The position numbers and the translations under genes were made by a program. Source: 20CM-4-69-16 sp035637455 (lineage in GTDB: Bacteria > Gemmatimonadota > Gemmatimonadetes > Gemmatimonadales > GWC2-71-9). From it: DNA of 20,739 bases. Each line of letters opens with the position of its first letter. Within the stretch, counting starts at the first letter, position 1. The notes under the pieces are model-generated. The model saw nothing but the letters and a program-made list of their open reading frames with translations. It was not told the DNA's origin and did no database searches. Of the stretch, positions 16,495-20,739 are shown one piece after another. Location: NCBI GenBank assembly GCA_035637455.1, contig DASPXE010000130.1:1-20739 (forward strand), read 5' to 3'.

Positions 16495-17713
16495 GGCCGA
16501 TGCCCACTGGGGTCGCCACAAAGGTGAGAGTCTGGCCGGTGGTGTGATCGCGCACCCTACCCGTGATCTGCCCGGCATCGTTGATGTCTTGGGCGGAGAG
16601 TAAGACATCGAGATTTCCAGTCCCGACGAGATCGTTCAGGTCCGTCATAGCCCCGTCTTCCCAGATAAAGGCATGGGGACCGTTCGGACCGCCGAAGGAA
16701 ACGCCCACCACCTGACCCCGCCCGTTGATGGCGAAGGCTTCGCTGAAGAAGTCTCCGCCGAGCGTGCCGAGATCCTGAGCCTTGTCGGTGCCTCTGGCCC
16801 AGAGGAAGGCGTGCGATATGAAGTCGCCCTCCGGGTCGCCCGGGCCGACCGGGTTGGAAAACCCGACGACGTCACCGGACGCATTGATGTCCATGGGTGT
16901 GTTCCAGGTCGCCCCTCCCAGGTTGGGGATGGCGGTCACCGTGCCGTTTTCCCAGAGCACGGAGTGACGTGCGCTGAAGCGTCCCACCGCGATGTCGCAA
17001 TCCCCCGAGATGCCCACCGCCTGGCCCTTGTCGTTGATCGCCGTGGCTGCCGAGGTCGAGTCGCCCGGGAGCGGCGGGAGCTGTTGCATCGCGCCGTGCT
17101 GCGGCTGCCATAGGACCGCGCGGAACTGGAGCACCTGGGGCGAGTTGCAGGTCGGGTCAAGCACAGCAGTCTCCGCCCACCCGACCACCTGGTCCCGGCT
17201 GTTGACGCCGGTGGCGAAGCCCTGGTTGCCGCCGAGCGTGGGCAGCGCTTGCATCACGCCATTCTCCCATACGAACCCACGACAGATATGGCCGGTCACG
17301 CTGGGGAAAAACGCCGTGCAACTCCACTCTTCCCCCAGTGGGTCGAGGTCGGCAGTCTCGGCGATGCCTACGACCGTGCCCTGGTCGTTGAGCCCGGGCC
17401 AAACCACGCTGCTGTTGCACGCTGGACAGTTCGGCCCCCCGAGCGTGCCGAGGTCGCGTATCGATCCGTCGCGCCACAGGGCCGCATGCCGGGTGTTGTC
17501 CCCGGGCAAGTTGGAAAAGCCCGCCACCCAGCCGCGATTGTTGATCGCCGTGCCCCGGCTCGTCACTCCACCGAGCGACGCGGAGAACTTGGTGATCGCG
17601 TATTGCGCGTTCGGCGTCGACTGGGCGAGCGCCTCGAGCGGTTGGGTGACCTGTGTCTCGTCGCCACAGCCGGCCAAGCCGGCGATCAGGATCGTCCATG
17701 AGATGAGACGCAT
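16475..17713 (-). CDS. HAF-repeat lipoprotein, predicted seven-bladed propeller
   Basis: A 412-residue exported lipoprotein. The N-terminus has a basic residue, a hydrophobic stretch and the lipobox LAGC (Cys16). The mature part is built of HAF-type repeats (pattern LGTLGG...AIN..GQVVG......HAFLW..G). Core 'IN/LN..G..VG' elements appear near residues 57, 108, 170, 226, 276, 329 and 378, giving seven units, which would fit a seven-bladed beta-propeller. Function is unknown for most members of this family; surface or periplasmic binding is the usual guess. The start at ATG 17713 is supported by a strong AGGAGG ribosome binding site 6 bases upstream. Its 3' end overlaps the shortened receiver gene. 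Confidence 0.9.
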   Translation of the reverse strand: MRLISWTILIAGLAGCGDETQVTQPLEALAQSTPNAQYAITKFSASLGGVTSRGTAINNRGWVAGFSNLPGDNTRHAALWRDGSIRDLGTLGGPNCPACNSSVVWPGLNDQGTVVGIAETADLDPLGEEWSCTAFFPSVTGHICRGFVWENGVMQALPTLGGNQGFATGVNSRDQVVGWAETAVLDPTCNSPQVLQFRAVLWQPQHGAMQQLPPLPGDSTSAATAINDKGQAVGISGDCDIAVGRFSARHSVLWENGTVTAIPNLGGATWNTPMDINASGDVVGFSNPVGPGDPEGDFISHAFLWARGTDKAQDLGTLGGDFFSEAFAINGRGQVVGVSFGGPNGPHAFIWEDGAMTDLNDLVGTGNLDVLLSAQDINDAGQITGRVRDHTTGQTLTFVATPVGIGRAEGAR

Positions 17714-17718
17714 AGCAC

Positions 17719-17724
17719 CCTCCT
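17719..17724 (-). promoter_or_regulatory. Strong Shine-Dalgarno site of the HAF lipoprotein gene
   Basis: On the minus strand AGGAGGGTGCT precedes the ATG. AGGAGG is a near-perfect anti-16S match at ordinary spacing and fixes this start. The 168-base gap 17714-17881 otherwise holds no gene; no convincing terminator or sigma-70 box was seen in it. Confidence 0.75.
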
Positions 17725-17881
17725 GGGTTGTGAAAGCGTTGGGTCGCCGGCGCGCTGTACCGGAGCCAACGTTCTCATGACGGGAGGTGGGTTACAACGA
17801 AATTGCGACGACTAGTACCAGGCGACCGCGGAGGGGGCCTCGCCAGCGACGAACGGCGGCCCGGGGCTGGTCGAGCGGACG

Positions 17882-18679
17882 CTAGAGGCGGTGGCCGAAC
17901 ATGGCCTCGAGGTGATCCCGGTAGCCGCGACTCAACTTGAGCTCGATGCCGTCGTACAACACCACGACGTATTCGCCTTTGAACATCTGCTGCAGCTCCT
18001 TTACGCGCTCGATGTTGACGATCGTGGAACGGTGAATGCGCACAAAGCGTGCGGGGTCGAGCTGTCCCTCGAGGATTTTCATCCTTTTGCGGATCACGTG
18101 CGCCTGCTTGCCCACGTGCAGTCGCACGTAATCCTTCTCGGCTTCGACCCAGTCGATGTCCCGCACCGGCAGCAGCGCGACGCGGCCGCCGCCCTTGATG
18201 GCGAGCCGCTGGAGGTAGCCGCCCGGCGGTGCCGCAGTCGTCCCGCCCACCTCGGTGAGGAGGGCGGTGAGCTTGCGGCTCAACTCGCCCAGCCGTCCGT
18301 GTCGGACGGTGGCCTTGGCGCGCTCCACTGCCTCGTGAAACCGCTCATCGGTGAACGGTTTCAGGAGGTAGTCGAGGGCGTGCACGTCGAAGGCGTGCAG
18401 GGCGTGCCGATCGAACGCCGTCACGAAGATGATCGCCGGCATATGCTGCGCACCGACGGCGCCCACGACCCCGAAGCCGTCCAGCTCGGGCATCTGGATG
18501 TCGAGGAAGACCAGATCGATCCCGTCCTGCTCGAGCGCGTGGACCGCCTCGCGGCCGTGGCGCGCTTCCCCGACAACGACGATGTCGGGATCGTACTTCA
18601 GGAGCCGGCGAATGCCGTTCCGGGCGGCCGGCTCGTCGTCTACGATCAGCACCCGAATCCGCTCCACGCCCTTCCTCAC
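17882..18679 (-). CDS. LytTR-family response regulator
   Basis: A cytoplasmic DNA-binding regulator of 265 aa that receives phosphate from the partner kinase encoded just upstream. The receiver domain (about 8-125) has acidic Asp14-Asp15, phosphoacceptor Asp60 in VFLDIQMPELDG, Thr87 in FVTAFD and Lys107 in LLKPF. The C-terminal LytTR domain (about 158-262) shows the typical IDWVEAEKDYVRLH, FVRIHRSTIVNI and KLSRGYR stretches. The GTG start overlaps the kinase stop by four bases (GTGA), giving tight translational coupling. Target promoters are unknown; LytTR proteins normally bind paired direct repeats, and none was identified here. Confidence 0.95.
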   Translation of the reverse strand: MRKGVERIRVLIVDDEPAARNGIRRLLKYDPDIVVVGEARHGREAVHALEQDGIDLVFLDIQMPELDGFGVVGAVGAQHMPAIIFVTAFDRHALHAFDVHALDYLLKPFTDERFHEAVERAKATVRHGRLGELSRKLTALLTEVGGTTAAPPGGYLQRLAIKGGGRVALLPVRDIDWVEAEKDYVRLHVGKQAHVIRKRMKILEGQLDPARFVRIHRSTIVNIERVKELQQMFKGEYVVVLYDGIELKLSRGYRDHLEAMFGHRL

Positions 18680-19782
18680 TCCCGCGTGATCGTGGCGGTC
18701 GCCTGGCGGTAGGGCAGCGTAATCCGGGCTTCGGTGCCGCCCGACGGCGCCGGCTCGACCACCAGCTCCGAGTCCGCGCCGAACAACTGGGCGAGGCGGT
18801 GCCGAATATTGGTGAGGCCGAGCCCGCGCCGGTACGCGTGTCCGTTGCCGCCATCGAGCCCACGTCCGTCGTCGCGCACCGCGAGCAGCAGCCGGCTGTC
18901 CATCCGGCGGGCCGACACGATGACCCGGCCGCCGGCGGCAGTGGGCGCGATGCCGTGCCGCAGCGCATTCTCGACGAGCGGTTGGAGGATGAGGTGGGGC
19001 ACGCTGGCGTCGAGCGTTTCGTCGTCCACTGCGAACACTACCTCGAGACGGTCGCTGAAGCGGATCTGCTCGATCTCCAAGTAGCTCCGCAGGAACGCGA
19101 GCTCCTGGCGGAGGGGAACCACCTGCGTCGCGACGTCGTCCAGCATCGCTCGCAGCAGGTCCCCGAGGCCCGCGACGACGCGGACGGCGTCTCGTGACTG
19201 GCCGGTCCGCACCAGTGTGCCGATCGTGTGCAGGGCGTTGAACAGGAAGTGCGGCTGGAGCTGCATCTTCAGCCCGGCGAGCCGGGCTTGGGCGAGCTGC
19301 GCTTCGAGCTGCGACGCCCGCAGCTCGCGCTCACCCGCCGCGGCGTATTGACGGATGCCGTAATCGACAAAGATCACCGCCCAGTACAGGGGCGAGTCCG
19401 CGACGAACCAGAAGGCAAACGCCCGCACGGAGCGGGCGAGCAGCGGTGCCGCCTCCGCCGGGGCACCGCCGGTCCAGCCCGCGACCGCGTGATACAGCGT
19501 GGCGAGAGCGAGCACGATGACGCTCGAGACAGCAACGTGCAATCCGAGCCGGAGCAGCCAGGAGCGGCCCTCCAGCGGCCAGCGACGCCCGAGCCACAGG
19601 ATCCCCGGCGTGAAAAACACCCACCCCAGCGCCGACGCCATCTGCGGCAGCAGCGCCGTGCCGATGGACCTCGGCCCATCGCGCACGAACTCGTCGACGC
19701 CCCACAACAGTCCCCACGCCATCCAGGCGCCGAAGACAAGGGCCCAGCCCCGAGGGGAGAGAATCGTTCGCCGTGCGCTCAC
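18676..19782 (-). CDS. LytS/YehU-type sensor histidine kinase (PF06580 family)
   Basis: A membrane sensor kinase of 368 aa. There are about four hydrophobic segments in the first 145 residues (near 13-29, 45-64, 76-100 and 120-143) with no separate extracellular sensor domain. A short coiled region follows (about 148-172), then the phosphoacceptor box LQPHFLFNALHT with His178, and the ATPase core: N box Glu271-Asn272 in VENALRHG, DDGRGLD at 304-310, and GLGLTNIRHRL at 320-330. It is co-translated with the LytTR regulator and forms a complete two-component pair with it. The start is GTG 19782, eight bases downstream of a TATAAT box; see that entry for the leaderless model. The signal sensed is unknown. 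Confidence 0.95.
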   Translation of the reverse strand: MSARRTILSPRGWALVFGAWMAWGLLWGVDEFVRDGPRSIGTALLPQMASALGWVFFTPGILWLGRRWPLEGRSWLLRLGLHVAVSSVIVLALATLYHAVAGWTGGAPAEAAPLLARSVRAFAFWFVADSPLYWAVIFVDYGIRQYAAAGERELRASQLEAQLAQARLAGLKMQLQPHFLFNALHTIGTLVRTGQSRDAVRVVAGLGDLLRAMLDDVATQVVPLRQELAFLRSYLEIEQIRFSDRLEVVFAVDDETLDASVPHLILQPLVENALRHGIAPTAAGGRVIVSARRMDSRLLLAVRDDGRGLDGGNGHAYRRGLGLTNIRHRLAQLFGADSELVVEPAPSGGTEARITLPYRQATATITRE

Positions 19783-19788
19783 GAGGCG

Positions 19789-19794
19789 ATTATA
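19789..19794 (-). promoter_or_regulatory. Consensus -10 box placed for a leaderless kinase transcript
   Basis: The minus strand carries TATAAT, a perfect -10 hexamer, ending 6 bases before the GTG at 19782. With the usual geometry (-12 to -7), position +1 falls on the G of that GTG. No Shine-Dalgarno sequence fits between them. No clear TTGACA-like -35 lies 16-18 bases upstream. Confidence 0.55.
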
Positions 19795-19919
19795 CCGTGG
19801 GCGCCGTGGTCGAGGCTAGGTCGCCGCAGCCTCCGCCCGCTCGTCGCGTGCCGGCCGCGCTTCGTCGCGTCCCGCTCGAAGTCGTCGCCGGACTGTTAAG
19901 GGCGGTGCCACTCGCGCTT

Positions 19920-19952
19920 TAGTATTCCGCCGATCGACTCCACATCGGAGCA
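19920..19952 (+). promoter_or_regulatory. Candidate -10 and Shine-Dalgarno for the gene at 19958
   Basis: TAGTAT at 19920-19925 stands out as AT-rich in GC-rich DNA and could be a -10 box; the upstream TTAAGG at 19896 is only a weak -35. A GGAG at about 19947-19950 lies about 7 bases before GTG 19958 and supports that start. Confidence 0.4.
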
Positions 19953-19957
19953 GCACC

Positions 19958-20739
19958 GTGCGTCCTACCAGGGTCGTAAGCCTCGGCGGTGTGGTAGCGC
20001 TCGCCGCCGCCTTCGGAGCGTGCGCTCGCGCGAGCGCCGGCGACGCCGCGCCGTCGGCGGGTTGCGCGAGCTCCGAGTTCCGGCAGTTCGATTTCTTCGT
20101 GGGTGACTGGGATACGTACGACGTGGCCGCTGCCGCGCAGCTCGTGGCGCGCAACAACGTGACCGTGACGCTCGGCGGCTGCGTGCTGCACGAGGTGTAC
20201 GAGCAAGGCGACGGCTTGGTCGGCGAGAGCTTCAGCCTGTACGATGTGTCGCGCGCCATGTGGCATCAGAGCTGGTTTACCAATCGCGGCCAGCTGCTGC
20301 TGCTGGACGGTCGCTGGGAGCACGGTCGCATGGTGCTGACGGGGACGGAGCCGGCGGCGGACGGCGCGGCGTCGCTGCTGCGCGGCATCTGGCGTCCCGA
20401 GGGGACCGCCGTACGCGAAACCGCGGAGCGCTCGAGCGACGGCGGCAGGACGTGGAAACCGATGTTCGATATTCTGTTTCGGCCGCACAGCGGGACAGTG
20501 ACCGTTCGCACGGATGACGCCCAGATCGTGAGCGCGCTCGACACCAAGTATCAAGCCGCCGTGCGAACCCATGATGTAGCCACGATGGATGCCATCCTCG
20601 CCGACGATTTCGTGCTGGTGACAGGAAGGGGCCGTACCTACACGAAGGCAGATCTGCTCCAGGACGCGCGCAGCCAGGACGTGATCTACCAACAGCAGGA
20701 AGACACCAGCCAAACCGTTCGCGTGTGGGGGAACACCGC
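19958..20739 (+). CDS. Exported DUF1579-like plus SnoaL/DUF4440-like protein, 3'-truncated
   Basis: The gene starts at GTG 19958 and is open to the window end (260 full codons). The N-terminus is signal-like: MRPTRVV, a hydrophobic stretch 8-20, then Cys22 in FGAC, a weak lipobox, so it may be a lipoprotein or simply secreted. Residues about 42-185 start with FRQFDFFVGDWD and resemble DUF1579-type small beta-barrel proteins. From about 188 a second domain begins (DTKYQAAVRTHDVATMDAILADDFVLV), typical of SnoaL/DUF4440 NTF2-like folds. No catalytic residues can be assigned. It is divergent from the kinase gene across a 175-base gap and nothing links it to its neighbours. The product is probably a stand-alone periplasmic protein of unknown role. 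Confidence 0.75.
   Translation, partial: MRPTRVVSLGGVVALAAAFGACARASAGDAAPSAGCASSEFRQFDFFVGDWDTYDVAAAAQLVARNNVTVTLGGCVLHEVYEQGDGLVGESFSLYDVSRAMWHQSWFTNRGQLLLLDGRWEHGRMVLTGTEPAADGAASLLRGIWRPEGTAVRETAERSSDGGRTWKPMFDILFRPHSGTVTVRTDDAQIVSALDTKYQAAVRTHDVATMDAILADDFVLVTGRGRTYTKADLLQDARSQDVIYQQQEDTSQTVRVWGNT

Noticed and set aside
16475..17713. The HAF repeats as DNA-level tandem repeats or a CRISPR-like array
   Set aside because: Similarity is at the protein level only; the nucleotide units differ and spacings vary.
17820..17860. GC-rich GGAGG/CCTC inverted repeat downstream of the LytTR gene as a terminator
   Set aside because: The stem is only 4-5 bp with mismatches and lacks a following T tract on the minus strand.

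Overview
This window is very GC-rich and coding-dense, with short intergenic gaps. It looks like a chromosomal piece of a soil- or sediment-type Gram-negative bacterium. A lipoprotein with seven HAF repeats, a LytS/LytTR-type two-component pair and a SURNod19/PHM-like protein beside PKS-NRPS genes would fit Gemmatimonadota, with Myxococcota or Acidobacteriota as alternatives. This placement is inference from gene content; no marker gene settles it.

Region 1 (2-12359, + strand) is the downstream end of a hybrid polyketide/nonribosomal peptide cluster. The window opens inside a ketosynthase. The giant gene reads KS(partial)-AT-DH-KR-ACP-C-A-PCP and stops after the PCP with no thioesterase or reductase domain. 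The ten-residue A-domain code reads D-I-L-Q-L-G-L-V-W-K, which points to glycine. It is followed, each gene overlapping or within a few bases, by a double-length KAS III-like protein (active first half, catalytically dead second half), a cytochrome P450, and a protein with PHM-like copper-ligand motifs. An Sfp-type phosphopantetheinyl transferase (12353-13126, - strand) converges on this operon and could load its ACP and PCP.

Region 2 (about 13102-15972) holds a lipid-kinase-like gene (+) convergent with a two-gene minus-strand operon: a Tam41-like nucleotidyltransferase and, one base later, a CDP-alcohol phosphatidyltransferase. Together these could run diacylglycerol -> phosphatidate -> CDP-diacylglycerol -> phospholipid. 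A tRNA-Arg(CCG) lies directly upstream, and its discriminator base is the A of the proposed ATG of the Tam41-like gene.

Region 3 (16099-19782, all - strand) holds a receiver-only protein with an unusually short beta3-beta4 interval, a lipoprotein of seven HAF-type repeats, and a LytTR response regulator translationally coupled to its PF06580-type histidine kinase. The kinase has a perfect TATAAT placed for a leaderless GTG start. A + strand secreted or lipoprotein gene (DUF1579-like plus SnoaL/DUF4440-like) begins at 19958 and runs off the end.

The most notable points are the fused active/dead KAS III didomain after a TE-less glycine module, the PHM-like protein beside that glycine module, and the compact Tam41-like phospholipid locus. 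No insertion sequence, CRISPR array or rRNA was seen.
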